A stretch of DNA of 31,769 nt from Clostridium sp. CAG:451 (GCA_000438295.1 FR901072.1:5466-37234), one strand, 5' to 3'. Shown: positions 22,389 to 31,403, counted from the first letter of the stretch. The notes: generated from the sequence alone by a model not told the origin. Translations and numbers: made by a program.

Positions 22389-23966
22389 TTAAATTTTTAA
22401 TTGCTTTTCAATTAAATTATTTGTTAATAAGAATTCTTTTGCTACTTCTTCTGGATTCTTACCTACTTCATCTACTTGATAATTCATCTCTTGCATTACT
22501 TCATCAGTTAAATAAGGTCCAAGCTTAGACATTAGAGTTTCTACTTCTGGGTACTTTTCTAAAGTCTTTTGTTTTAATAATGGAACAGCATAGTATGGTG
22601 GAAAGAAATTCTTATCATCTTCTAATACTGTTAGATTAAATTTTCTTAGTAAACCATCAGTAGTAAAGGCATCTATTACTTGACTATTATTATTTAAAAG
22701 AGCAGTATATCTAGGACTACCATCCATAGCAATAGTATTTTTAAATTCTAGATTATAAGTCTTTAATAATCCAGGTAAACCATCATTTCTATTAACAAAC
22801 TCCAAAGTTGGAGAAATTGTTAAATCTTTAGATACTTTTGCTAAATCACTAATAGTTTTTAAATTATATTTACTTGCTAAATCTTTAGTAACTGCTAGTG
22901 AATAAGTATTATTAAAGCTCATTGGTGAAAGTACTGCTATTTGATACTTACTTGCAAATTCATCTTTAACTGTTTGATAAACTTTATCAACATTAGAAAT
23001 TGGTTCATATTTTAAGATATCAGTATAATCAGTTCCTAAATAATCTATATAAAAATCTATATCATCTCTTTCTAACGCTTGAAAAACTACTTGTGCACCA
23101 CCTAAATTACATTGTTTATTTATCTTTATATTAGTATTATTAGCAAGATAAATACTTGATAGTTCACAAAGAATATTCTGTTCTGTAAAATCTTTACTTG
23201 CTACTGTTAAGGTATCAGTTGATTCTTTATGAAAGTCTATTTTACTAATTAGGAAGATAGCAAATAGAATAACAAATACTATTAATATTACTTTATCTTT
23301 TCGTCTTGCTTTTAATACTTTTTCTTTATTTTTACCTTTTAATTGTAAAGCTACTGGGGTTACTAGTCTTTCTACTATAGAGAATAAGTAGTCTACAAAA
23401 AGTGCTAAAAGACAAGCTGGTATGGCTCCTGCTAAGATTTGATTATTATTAACTGTTCTAATACCAGAGAAAATTAAATAACCAAGTCCTCCTCCACCAA
23501 TAAAGGCAGCCATAGTCATTAGTCCTACAGCAGAAACAGCAGATATTCTAACTCCTGCCATAATAATAGGTAATGCTTGTGGAATTTGAATTTTGAATAA
23601 TATTTGTAAATTAGTTAAGCCTATTCCCTTAGCTGACTCTATCATTGTATCAGAGATACCAGAAATTCCGGTTGCTGTATTCTTAATTATAGGTAGAAGT
23701 GAATATAAAACTACTACTACAATAGCTGGAACTCTTCCTATTCCTAAGAATGGTATCATAAATCCAAGTAGGGCCATACTAGGTATTGCTTGGAAGACAC
23801 TAGCTAGTCCTAATATAGGTTTATTTAATTTCTTTATATAACTTATTAAGATACCAATTGGTATTCCAATAATTATAGCTAAAGCTACAGCAAAGAAAGT
23901 TAATTCAATATGTTCAAGGAGTAAAGACCAAATCTGTGCTCTATTTTCAAAAAAATATGTTACCAT
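22389..23966 (-). CDS. OpuC/OpuF-type ABC permease fused to substrate-binding domain
   Basis: A 525-residue fusion of an ABC permease (about 1-215, five or six membrane helices, with the EAA loop GIGLTNLQILFKIQIPQALP at 114-133), a linker helix (about 225-243) and an extracytoplasmic solute-binding domain (about 250-525). The binding domain shows the osmoprotectant/EgtU-family landmarks KDFTEQN (258-264), DYLGTDYTDI, MSFNNTYSLAV, NRNDGLPGL and DAFTTDGLL. In OpuC-type systems the ligand is glycine betaine, choline or carnitine; the closely related fused EgtU takes ergothioneine. Which ligand applies cannot be told from motifs alone. It overlaps the ATPase gene by one base. No clear terminator follows. 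Confidence 0.9.
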   Translation of the reverse strand: MVTYFFENRAQIWSLLLEHIELTFFAVALAIIIGIPIGILISYIKKLNKPILGLASVFQAIPSMALLGFMIPFLGIGRVPAIVVVVLYSLLPIIKNTATGISGISDTMIESAKGIGLTNLQILFKIQIPQALPIIMAGVRISAVSAVGLMTMAAFIGGGGLGYLIFSGIRTVNNNQILAGAIPACLLALFVDYLFSIVERLVTPVALQLKGKNKEKVLKARRKDKVILIVFVILFAIFLISKIDFHKESTDTLTVASKDFTEQNILCELSSIYLANNTNIKINKQCNLGGAQVVFQALERDDIDFYIDYLGTDYTDILKYEPISNVDKVYQTVKDEFASKYQIAVLSPMSFNNTYSLAVTKDLASKYNLKTISDLAKVSKDLTISPTLEFVNRNDGLPGLLKTYNLEFKNTIAMDGSPRYTALLNNNSQVIDAFTTDGLLRKFNLTVLEDDKNFFPPYYAVPLLKQKTLEKYPEVETLMSKLGPYLTDEVMQEMNYQVDEVGKNPEEVAKEFLLTNNLIEKQLKI

Positions 23967-25084
23967 TATTCATCCTCCTCAAGAAATTGCTGTGATAAGG
24001 CTGTTACTAAACTACTTCTTGTAATTAATCCTGCTAATGTTCCATCTATATTAACAACAGGAATATTAGCTAATCTATTTTCTTTAACTATTTTCACTAA
24101 CTCTATAATTGATTCTTCTTTTCTAACAGTTATAACATCACTTATCATAAAGTCCTTAGCTTTTTTCTTACTAGCTTTAGCTCCAACTAAACTTTCTGCA
24201 TATAAGCACCCTAAAAATATGCCTTTCTCATCAACAATCATTAAACTATCTATTTTCATCATCTTCATTTTGTTCAAACAATAAAATATTGAATATTCAG
24301 GTGAACCAGTTATTGGATGCTCTATCATCAAGTCAGCTACTTTTATTAAGGATGGTTGACTCCAAATTCTTTTCTTCCCAACAAAGTTTTCTACAAATTG
24401 ATTAGCTGGATGTTTTAAAATATTTTCCGGGTTATCATACTGAACTAATTTTCCTTGCTCCATAATTGCTATTTTATCTGCTAATTTAATAGCTTCATCC
24501 ATATCATGTGTTACAAATACTATAGTCTTATGTAACTTACTTTGAATTTTTAATAATTCTTCTTGTAAACTCGCTCTTGATATAGGATCAAGTGCCGAAA
24601 ATGGTTCATCCATTAAAATAATTTTAGGATCAGTCATAAAAGCTCTTGCTATACCTATTCTTTGTTGTTGCCCACCTGATAATTCACTAGGATAACGATC
24701 TAGCATTTCTTCTTTTAAACCAACCATTCTTAATACTTCTTTTATTCTCTTATAAATTTTTTCTTTAGAATATTTTTCTGTTTTAGCAATTATTTCAATA
24801 TTCTCTTTGATAGTCATATGGGGAAATAGTCCTGTTTGTTGAATTACATACCCCATATTTCTTCTTAAATCTATATCATTTAAGTCTTTAATATTTTTAC
24901 CATCTATATATATTTCTCCACTAGTAGGTGTAATTAGTTTATTAAGCATTTTTAAAGTAGTAGTTTTTCCACAACCAGATTCACCGATAAGTGTTATTAG
25001 TTTTCCATCTTCTATAGTTAAAGAAACATCATCTAGAATAGTATTATTTTTATATTTCTTACTTACTTCTCTTAACTCTATCAT
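23966..25084 (-). CDS. OpuCA-like ABC ATPase with CBS pair
   Basis: The ATPase of the same transporter, 372 residues from the chosen start (MIELREVSKKY). It shows Walker A GESGCGKTT, the Q-loop, signature LSGGQQQR and Walker B IILMDEPFSALD, then two CBS domains in the last 125 residues (VADLMIEHPITGS; AKDFMISDVITVR), which in OpuA/OpuC-type ATPases sense ionic strength or cyclic-di-AMP. The frame extends 10 codons further upstream, but AAAGGAT sits in front of 25084 and a -10 just above it, so the shorter start is used. Confidence 0.94.
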   Translation of the reverse strand: MIELREVSKKYKNNTILDDVSLTIEDGKLITLIGESGCGKTTTLKMLNKLITPTSGEIYIDGKNIKDLNDIDLRRNMGYVIQQTGLFPHMTIKENIEIIAKTEKYSKEKIYKRIKEVLRMVGLKEEMLDRYPSELSGGQQQRIGIARAFMTDPKIILMDEPFSALDPISRASLQEELLKIQSKLHKTIVFVTHDMDEAIKLADKIAIMEQGKLVQYDNPENILKHPANQFVENFVGKKRIWSQPSLIKVADLMIEHPITGSPEYSIFYCLNKMKMMKIDSLMIVDEKGIFLGCLYAESLVGAKASKKKAKDFMISDVITVRKEESIIELVKIVKENRLANIPVVNIDGTLAGLITRSSLVTALSQQFLEEDE

Positions 25085-25105
25085 TTTTCTATCCTTTCTA
25101 TAATA

Positions 25106-25111
25106 ATTATA
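25106..25111 (-). promoter_or_regulatory. -10 of the ABC transporter operon
   Basis: TATAAT on the minus strand, 21 bases before the start codon, directly after the terminator of the cca-dnaD-nth operon. No clear -35. Confidence 0.55.
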
Positions 25112-25121
25112 CACGCTAAAT

Positions 25122-25144
25122 AAAAAAATGTATTAGAAAATACA
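25122..25144 (-). terminator. Terminator of the cca-dnaD-nth operon
   Basis: TGTATT (25139-25144 on the minus strand) pairs with AATACA (25129-25134) with a 4-base loop, followed by seven T. Confidence 0.8.
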
Positions 25145-25180
25145 CTTTAATTAACTTATTTATACAAATTTTGTCATATT

Positions 25181-25813
25181 TTAGTTCTTATAATCAGTAC
25201 ATAACTCTTTTAAAGGACAAGATGAACAATCTGGTTTTACAGCTTTACAATAATATCTTCCAAATAATACTAGCTGTAAGTGTCTCTTAGCCCACTCATC
25301 TTTTGGGAAAAATTTTTGAAGTTTTTCTTCTACTTCTAGTACTGTAGCTTTCTTACTTGCTATTCTTAATCTTTTACTTATTCTTTCTACATGAGTATCT
25401 ACTGCTATAGCTGGATAGTTATAGTATTCACTAAGAAATACGTTGATTGTCTTTCTCCCTACTCCTTTTAACTTTTCTAGTTTTTCTCTATCAGTAGGAA
25501 CAACTCCTTGATATTTGGTAGTTAGATTATAAGCGATATCTTTAACATATATTGCTTTCTTCCTAAAAGAGCCGATTGGTTTTAATATCTCTTCTAATGA
25601 ATCTATTTTGGCCTCACTTAATTTTTCTAAGGTAGGATATTTACTAAAAAGAATTGGTGTTACCATATTTACTCTTTTATCAGTAGTTTGGGCACTTAAG
25701 ACTATGGCAATTAGCAGTTCATAATCATTATGATAAATTAGTTCACATTTAGGATTAGGAAAAAGCTCATCTAAGTATTTAGAAATTATCTTTCTTTTCT
25801 CACTCTTCGTCAT
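25181..25813 (-). CDS. nth: Endonuclease III
   Basis: A base-excision repair DNA glycosylase/AP lyase for oxidised pyrimidines. From MTKSEKRK it has 210 residues, the normal length. The helix-hairpin-helix LKGVGRKTINV holds the catalytic Lys, AVDTHVERI holds the catalytic Asp, and the C-terminal Cys cluster (CKAVKPDCSSCPLKELC) binds a 4Fe-4S centre. The start is not certain: upstream in-frame ATGs exist within the end of dnaD, with no strong ribosome-binding site at any of them, consistent with coupling to dnaD (14-base overlap). The dnaD-nth neighbourhood is typical of Bacilli. Confidence 0.96.
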   Translation of the reverse strand: MTKSEKRKIISKYLDELFPNPKCELIYHNDYELLIAIVLSAQTTDKRVNMVTPILFSKYPTLEKLSEAKIDSLEEILKPIGSFRKKAIYVKDIAYNLTTKYQGVVPTDREKLEKLKGVGRKTINVFLSEYYNYPAIAVDTHVERISKRLRIASKKATVLEVEEKLQKFFPKDEWAKRHLQLVLFGRYYCKAVKPDCSSCPLKELCTDYKN

Positions 25814-26465
25814 CTTCATCAAACCAGTCATAATCAAAGACCTCTACAGGTTCTTTTTCTTCTTGTTTCTTTAAATTTAAGAAATGTTCTACATCTTCTT
25901 TTTTCTTGATTCCTTTTCTATCCCACTCATAAAGTATTTTATCAATATAGCGAATACTAGAAACACCATTAAGAGTGGCTTCTTTAACTGCTTCTAAAAT
26001 AACATCTTTATCAAAGGTATCAAGCCATGCTTTAATAAATTCTAGTTCGTTAGGACTAAGAGTTCTACCAAATTCTCTTTCTATTTCTTCAAATAGAGTT
26101 TTAGGTACTTCTTTATCTTCTTTTTCTACAGTACTATCGATAAATAATGACAAGTATTTTTTATAAAAAGGGGTTAAATCTAACATTTCTTCTAAAACTC
26201 CACTGTCATTTTTTGTAGTTTCTAGAGTTATCAATTTCTTATCAGTAAGATTAAATATTAACTGCATCACTTTCATTTTATCAAACCCTGTGTCTTCTTC
26301 CATTTCTATAGGATTAAAAACAAATCTTTCACCTTTATCTTTTAAATACATTAGAAACAAAAACTCTTCTATACTTAGTGCTAAGGAACCAATATTTTGT
26401 AATAGAAATAAGGGAATAGTAATTGCTTTTTGGGATAAAAATTTTTGTAACTTATCTTGACTCAT
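25800..26465 (-). CDS. dnaD: DnaD-family replication initiation protein
   Basis: DnaD takes part in primosome assembly at oriC and restart sites. The 221-residue protein has the N-terminal winged-helix domain (about 10-105; IGSLALSIEEFLFLMYLK, then FDKMKVMQLIFNLTDKKLI) and the C-terminal DnaD/DnaB2 domain with the YxxxIxxxW-type element as YIDKILYEWDRKGI (about 173-186), followed by a very acidic tail. The start overlaps the end of cca by 14 bases. It ends on TGA. Confidence 0.93.
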   Translation of the reverse strand: MSQDKLQKFLSQKAITIPLFLLQNIGSLALSIEEFLFLMYLKDKGERFVFNPIEMEEDTGFDKMKVMQLIFNLTDKKLITLETTKNDSGVLEEMLDLTPFYKKYLSLFIDSTVEKEDKEVPKTLFEEIEREFGRTLSPNELEFIKAWLDTFDKDVILEAVKEATLNGVSSIRYIDKILYEWDRKGIKKKEDVEHFLNLKKQEEKEPVEVFDYDWFDEDDEE

Positions 26466-27564
26466 TATATTCCTCCTCTACATAGTATTTACATATCTTT
26501 AAAATTTGTTCTTTATTATTTTCTATTTTCTTTGTTAGTACTGCTTTTATTAAATAATCATAAAGTGGTTTTAGAAAACAACCTGCTTCTTTTTCTAGAT
26601 AGTTAAGTATTTCCTCGGTTGTTACATCTAAATCACTTTGTTTATGAATAGGTAGTTCTAAATAGGCTTCATTTATTTCTTTATTAGAGTATCCCATCAA
26701 CTCTCCTGCTACTACAGAAGGATATAGTCCACATTCATATAGTGTTAAAGGATCTAGTGGTGATGAGTTTAATACTTTTCTAATATTTTCCATCAAGTCT
26801 TTTTCATTATTACTAAACGGATAAATATTATCAACATCTAGTTGGGTCCATATTCCAATCAACTGGCTACAAGGTTTAACCTTAGAAAGATTATTTAATT
26901 TTAAGATACTATCTAGTTCTAATTCTTTTAAAAGATTTATCCCTTTAATTGCATTAGAACTACTGAATATCTTATCTAATTCTTGTTTTTTTCTCTCCAT
27001 TGATAGTGTGTCAAGAAGATATTTGTTCTCTATTATAGCATTTTTTTCTAAAGAACCAATAGTAAAATCTAGGGTTGTGGCAAATCTTACCGCTCTTAAT
27101 ATTCTTAAAACATCGTCATTAAAAACCGTATCAGCATCTTTTATCGTATGGATTTCTTTTCTTTCTAAATCTTGTCTTCCATTTAATGGATCAATTATTT
27201 TTTTATCTTTATCCATACATATTGCATTGATGGTAAAGTCTCTTCTTAAAAGGTCTTCATTAAGATTCTTTATATAGATTATTTCTTCTGGATGACGATT
27301 ATCCTTATAAGTTTGTTCTTTTCTGAAGGTTGTTATTTCAAAACGTGTATTATTATACATAACGGTTACTGAACCATACTCATTAGTAGGTAGGCATGCG
27401 TCATTAAAGATTTCCATTAGTTCTTTAGGGGTAGCTGAAGTGGTAACATCAATATCACTAGACTTTATGTCAAGTAGGTAATCTCTTACAAAGCCTCCTA
27501 CTAAGTATGCTTCATAGCCATTATCAGTTATTTTATTTAGTAATTTTATTGCAGTATCTAACAA
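26452..27564 (-). CDS. cca: CCA tRNA nucleotidyltransferase (class II poly(A) polymerase family)
   Basis: Adds or repairs the 3' CCA of tRNAs. The 370-residue protein has GGFVRDYLL (23-31), the metal-binding pair in SSDIDV (Asp37, Asp39), the RRDFTINA motif (107-114), the nucleotide-selecting motif around DVLRILRAVRFA and the ERKKQELDKIF element. The start is TTG at 27564, with AAGGAAG about 9 bases upstream; no better ATG exists nearby. It is the first gene of the cca-dnaD-nth operon, behind an extended -10 promoter. The absence of an HD domain is normal for this branch. Confidence 0.95.
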   Translation of the reverse strand: MLDTAIKLLNKITDNGYEAYLVGGFVRDYLLDIKSSDIDVTTSATPKELMEIFNDACLPTNEYGSVTVMYNNTRFEITTFRKEQTYKDNRHPEEIIYIKNLNEDLLRRDFTINAICMDKDKKIIDPLNGRQDLERKEIHTIKDADTVFNDDVLRILRAVRFATTLDFTIGSLEKNAIIENKYLLDTLSMERKKQELDKIFSSSNAIKGINLLKELELDSILKLNNLSKVKPCSQLIGIWTQLDVDNIYPFSNNEKDLMENIRKVLNSSPLDPLTLYECGLYPSVVAGELMGYSNKEINEAYLELPIHKQSDLDVTTEEILNYLEKEAGCFLKPLYDYLIKAVLTKKIENNKEQILKICKYYVEEEYNESR

Positions 27565-27609
27565 ATCAATACACTTCCTTGTCTATAAATGATATTACTT
27601 TACATACTA

Positions 27610-27618
27610 ATTATAGCA
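27610..27618 (-). promoter_or_regulatory. Extended -10 promoter of the cca-dnaD-nth operon
   Basis: TGCTATAAT on the minus strand (TATAAT at 27610-27615). No -35 at 17 bases. It sits between the amidase terminator and the TTG start. Confidence 0.65.
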
Positions 27619-27651
27619 TATTTTCTTCTCTTTTACACTAAGTTGACAAAG

Positions 27652-27671
27652 AAAAAAGGACTTAATCCTTT
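27652..27671 (-). terminator. Terminator of the amidase fragment
   Basis: AAAGGA/TCCTTT (27666-27671 and 27655-27660) with a 5-base loop and a T-rich tract on the minus strand; it overlaps the stop codon at 27670. Confidence 0.85.
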
Positions 27672-28803
27672 AGTTTGCTGGTACAATTAACTCTTGCCCA
27701 ATAGTTAGTAAGTTAGTTGATAAGTTGTTTAGTAATTTCAAATTATCTACTGTTGTATTATATTTATTAGCTATTAACCAAAGACTATCTCCTCTTTTGA
27801 CTACGTAGGTAGTTGTATTAGTAGAATCTGATGGAACTGAAACAGGAATAATTAGTTCTTGTCCGATAGTTAACATGTTATTGGTGATACCATTGGCATT
27901 TTTTAATTTGTCTACTGCTATACCATAGTTGTTTGCTATACTCCATAGACTGTCTCCATTTTTAACTACATAAGTAGTTTCATATCCAACGTTATTATCA
28001 GGTGGAGTTGGTATTTCACTTGATGATGTAGGAATAACTAAGACTTGACCAACACTTAATGTATTACTAGTTAAGTTATTAGCTTTTTTAAGTTCATCTA
28101 CTGTTATGTTATTTTTATTAGCAATAGTCCAAAGACTATCTCCTCTTGCTACTATATAGGTGTTCGTTGTAGTACTATCATTATTATCTTCTGTACTAGG
28201 TATAACTAGTAATTGCCCTGGTGTTAGAGTATCAGTGTTTAATGAATTAGCTCTTCTTAAGTCTGCTACTGGTACACCTAACTTTCTTGAAATACTATAC
28301 AAAGTATCCCCTTTTTGTACTTGATATAAATCTCCAGATACATCACTTTGTGGAATAGTTAATTTTTGTCCAACTGTCAATGTTTCACCAGTCAAGTTAT
28401 TACTAGATTTAAGTTCATTTACAGTAATACCAAATTGTCTAGCTATACTATATAAGCTATCACCTTTCTTTACAGTATAAGTTGTTGAATCAAACGGTGG
28501 TGTATATTTAAATCCTAGATATTCAGTCACAGCTTTAACTACCGCTTCTACATAACTTAATAAATCATTTTGTAGTTTAACTTGATCTTTTGCATTATCT
28601 ATAAAACCATATTCTACTAAAAGTGACTGCATTGGTGATGTTTCTCTTATAATATAGTAATAATCTTTATTAGGGTTCTCTGGTAAACGTCTTTGGTAAT
28701 ACTTTCTCATAATTTGCCCAGCTTCTCCAATAGATGTAAGTACATCTTTAGCTAGTGTAGAATTATTACGCAGGGCATAAACTACTTCGGCACCTTCTCC
28801 TCC
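27670..28803 (-). pseudogene. LysM N-acetylmuramoyl-L-alanine amidase, interrupted by the element
   Basis: The 3' part of a cell-wall amidase (Amidase_3 family). From the break at 28803 the frame reads GGEGAEVVYALRNNS, then RRLPENPNKDYYYIIRE and LLVEYGFIDN, which are the middle and end of the catalytic domain (the catalytic Glu of VEYGFIDN is present). Five LysM repeats follow (each starting TY/YxVxxGDSL and ending G(Q)xLxIP), a peptidoglycan-binding array. Everything before GGEGAE, including the first zinc ligands, is missing: upstream the frame meets TGA at 28813-28815 and DNA of the integrated element. An internal ATG (28710) has no ribosome-binding site. The fragment alone cannot be active; the gene may be whole after excision. 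Confidence 0.85.
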
Positions 28804-28813
28804 TGGTGATGGT
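28792..28813. other. Attachment-site junction (att) of the integrated element
   Basis: A 22-bp imperfect inverted repeat, 14 of 22 positions symmetric: ACC, TC and CC on the left match GG, GA and GGT on the right. Its centre dinucleotide is CC/GG at 28802-28803. That is exactly where the amidase homology ends. Large serine recombinases use att sites of this build, an imperfect dyad around a 2-base crossover. The partner half-site lies outside the window. Confidence 0.6.
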
Positions 28814-28823
28814 CAATGTGTAA

Positions 28824-29765
28824 CTAACTGTTGTTTTTTTCTTCTTTTGCTTTAATATATTTATCTAATTCTTCTTTAGATACATTAATTACTACTATTT
28901 CTAATAGATGATTTTCTATGGCAGGTTCAAATATATTTGACATTTTTTCTTTCATTATAGTAAATCTATCACTATTCATATTAAATAATATTTTTTCTAA
29001 TTCTCCTTCAAATTTAGGTAAAACTAAAACCAATTTACAAGGTATCTTAGTGAATTCCTTATATAATTCAAGAGTTCTTAACATGTAGTGAAGTTGATAA
29101 GAAAAATCTAACATGAATGGTGTAATTTTAACTTCATAAAAGATATTTTCATTTAAATTCGATTTTAATGCGTCAAATCTTGCTTCATTCTTCATTATAT
29201 TATCATCTACGAGCTTGTTGTTAATTAGCTTAATATCGTATTGAATGTCATAACTCGAAATATTGTTATCAGTGTCTAATGCTTTCTTTAACATGAATAT
29301 TTCTAAATTACGTCTATATTTATAACGTTCTGATGCAGGCACTTTATAATCTTTATTAACAACTTTAGTCTCAAAATCTCCTGATTCTAAATTATCAACA
29401 TTTTTATTAATATCATCTATATTTGAGGAACTAATAGTACTAAAAGAATTTGGCAAAAATATATTTTGACTATTTGAATTCTTAATATTAGTAATTTGTT
29501 CCAATAATTTTATATTAGCATCTTTTAAATCTTCATTTTCTTTTTTTACTTCTTTCACGTTTTTAGACAAAGATATTACTTTCGGTATACTAAGATTATC
29601 AAACATCTCTGACAACGCTAAGATAACTAATAAACTTAAACAAATTATTATCTCAAAGGTAATTTCATATTTAGTATTCGAAAATATAAAATTAACTATT
29701 ATCAAGGCTGTAATAAATATTATTAAAGCTATAATTATTTTTTTATTATTTTTACTGCTTTCCAT
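28824..29765 (-). CDS. Membrane-anchored protein with PD-(D/E)XK-like domain
   Basis: A 313-residue cargo protein. Two membrane helices (about 9-28 and 36-52) anchor it, a coiled coil follows (about 66-98, KEVKKENEDLKDANIKLLEQI), then a Ser/Asn-rich linker and a soluble C-terminal domain. In that domain Asp198 (ARFDAL) and Glu211-Val-Lys213 (FYEVK), separated by 12 residues and followed by a helix and the strand KLVLVLP, fit the PD-(D/E)XK nuclease core, although the family as such is not recognised. The end YIKAKEEKNNS is polar. The start has AGGAGAT; it follows the Bro-N gene by 10 bases. It could be a membrane-tethered nuclease or a non-catalytic relative. Confidence 0.65.
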   Translation of the reverse strand: MESSKNNKKIIIALIIFITALIIVNFIFSNTKYEITFEIIICLSLLVILALSEMFDNLSIPKVISLSKNVKEVKKENEDLKDANIKLLEQITNIKNSNSQNIFLPNSFSTISSSNIDDINKNVDNLESGDFETKVVNKDYKVPASERYKYRRNLEIFMLKKALDTDNNISSYDIQYDIKLINNKLVDDNIMKNEARFDALKSNLNENIFYEVKITPFMLDFSYQLHYMLRTLELYKEFTKIPCKLVLVLPKFEGELEKILFNMNSDRFTIMKEKMSNIFEPAIENHLLEIVVINVSKEELDKYIKAKEEKNNS

Positions 29766-29775
29766 ATAATATCTC

Positions 29776-30630
29776 CTATTTCATTTCAATTTCTTTTTCT
29801 TCAATATATTCGTAGTTTAATGCATTATTACTAGTAACTACGCTCTCACCAAGTTCATTTTCTAAATCTTTTCTTGCATTACCAGCAATTTTCCCACCGC
29901 GCCTTGCTACATCAATATTTTCATTTAAACCTTTTGGATTTTTCTTTTTAGCAATTTCTCTAGTTGCTATTTCACCTAAATCAGCAAGTGCTACTTCAAC
30001 ATCAGTCATATTATCTCTTAATGATTCTTTCCTAAGTCCTTTAAATGATTTATATTGTTTTGCAGTCATGCCAGACCATTCTTTATAAATTTCATTTGTT
30101 AGGATTGCATATTCTTTAGATTCAGTTATTCCACCATCTTTCCATACATCAGTAAGTTGTTTTCTGTCTTGAATACCCTTAATTCTTTTTGCAATCCATT
30201 TTTCATCATAACCTTTGGCTCTATATAAGTCTATCGCTCTTTGTGCTGCTAGTGATGGGTCAAATGTCTCATCTATTCTTTCGCTTCCTAATTTTGCTAA
30301 CCATTGCTTAATTGGTTCTGCATTCTTACTTGGAACTGATTCAATAATTCTAAACATTCCTTCAATATCAACAACATCAGTCATACGATATTTACCATCT
30401 TGAGCTTTTAATTTCAACTGTCTAGTAATACTAGACGTTTCAAAATTTTCTTCCTTTTTTAGTTTATTTTTTAACCAGTTCCAATATTTTCTGGGTTCAC
30501 TACTATCAGCGAGTACTCCAACAATATCCACGACACTTATAAAGTATTTTTCTTGTTCCTTATCCCAAATAGTTCTAATTGTTTCATTATTAAATATTTT
30601 ATTTACTAAATGCATTTTATCTTGATTCAT
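29776..30630 (-). CDS. Bro-N domain protein (phage antirepressor/DinD-like)
   Basis: A 284-residue protein of a type frequent on phages and integrated elements. The N-terminal Bro-N domain (about 12-120) shows the KYFISVVDIVGVLADSSEPRKYW segment and MTDVVDIEGMFRIIESVPSK. The C-terminal half has IYKEWSGMTAKQYKSFKGLRKESLRDNMT (about 191-219) and VARRGGKIAGNARKDLE (about 250-266), as in DinD-like and Bro-N proteins of gut bacteria. Bro-N proteins bind DNA and often control phage genes. The ribosome-binding site is an excellent AAGGAGG, and it lies between the two membrane-protein genes, forming a compact three-gene unit. Confidence 0.85.
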   Translation of the reverse strand: MNQDKMHLVNKIFNNETIRTIWDKEQEKYFISVVDIVGVLADSSEPRKYWNWLKNKLKKEENFETSSITRQLKLKAQDGKYRMTDVVDIEGMFRIIESVPSKNAEPIKQWLAKLGSERIDETFDPSLAAQRAIDLYRAKGYDEKWIAKRIKGIQDRKQLTDVWKDGGITESKEYAILTNEIYKEWSGMTAKQYKSFKGLRKESLRDNMTDVEVALADLGEIATREIAKKKNPKGLNENIDVARRGGKIAGNARKDLENELGESVVTSNNALNYEYIEEKEIEMK

Positions 30631-30650
30631 TGATTACCTCCTTGCTAAAT

Positions 30651-31403
30651 TTATTTTAATTCTACTTTATCAAAATTGATTAATTCACTTACTACATCTT
30701 CATTATTTATTTTGCTTTGTTTACCTTTATATATGGTTAATTCATTATTCTTAATTTTACAATCTAATGTTAAATAATAATCATTGGTTGTATATACTAT
30801 AACCTTATCATTGCCAATTATTCTATATGACTTGTTCATTACAATATTAGAACCATAACTTAATATCAAAGAAAAAAGTAATAAAACTATATAAAATGGT
30901 ACTATTTTTATAGTATTTGACAAATCAATTAAATCATATTTTTTATTTTTTTCTCTTTTATCAATTTTAAAGAAAATAACTGACATAATTATTTCTATTG
31001 CAATTAATGCCAAAAAGTTAAATATTAACTGACATAATGAATACTTATAATTTAATGAAAATACAACAATTATATTTGAAACTATAATTAATAAAATATT
31101 AAAAACAATAGTTCTTAATTTAACATTCATTTCTTTCTTATTAAATAATTGCATATAGCAATACATTAATGATCCAAAACATAATAATATTAAAATAGAA
31201 AAACCAAAATTATATAGAAATCCTAATTCGTTATTATTGAATAGTTCATATGAAATACCATAATAATCAAAATAAAAATTAGAATAAATATATTTTATAA
31301 ATCTTAATACAAATGATGTTGTAACTGTTAATCCAGTTAGTAATGCTACTATCCAGCCATAATTTTTTTGTAAAAAATCAAATATTTTATCTTTATTTTT
31401 CAT
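30651..31403 (-). CDS. Unknown multi-pass membrane protein
   Basis: First gene of the cargo unit, 250 residues from the chosen ATG. Five hydrophobic helices are visible (near residues 13-32, 56-78, 92-112, 116-140 and 165-186), with a Lys-rich cytoplasmic loop before the last. A polar C-terminal domain of about 60 residues (YRIIGNDKVIVYTTNDYYLTLD, ending NFDKVELK) probably lies outside. No family is recognised. The start at 31403 is fixed by GGGGGGTGAT; an in-frame codon 15 bases upstream lies within that site. It follows the recombinase gene by about 80 bases. It may be an effector or sensor of the cargo unit. Confidence 0.75.
   Translation of the reverse strand: MKNKDKIFDFLQKNYGWIVALLTGLTVTTSFVLRFIKYIYSNFYFDYYGISYELFNNNELGFLYNFGFSILILLCFGSLMYCYMQLFNKKEMNVKLRTIVFNILLIIVSNIIVVFSLNYKYSLCQLIFNFLALIAIEIIMSVIFFKIDKREKNKKYDLIDLSNTIKIVPFYIVLLLFSLILSYGSNIVMNKSYRIIGNDKVIVYTTNDYYLTLDCKIKNNELTIYKGKQSKINNEDVVSELINFDKVELK

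Noticed and set aside
27670..28500. The repeated LysM segments as a DNA repeat or CRISPR-like array
   Set aside because: The repetition is at the protein level, with divergent codons and coding spacers.
27670..28710. A complete small LysM protein starting at the ATG at 28710
   Set aside because: The conserved amidase frame continues upstream of this ATG to 28803, and no ribosome-binding site precedes it.
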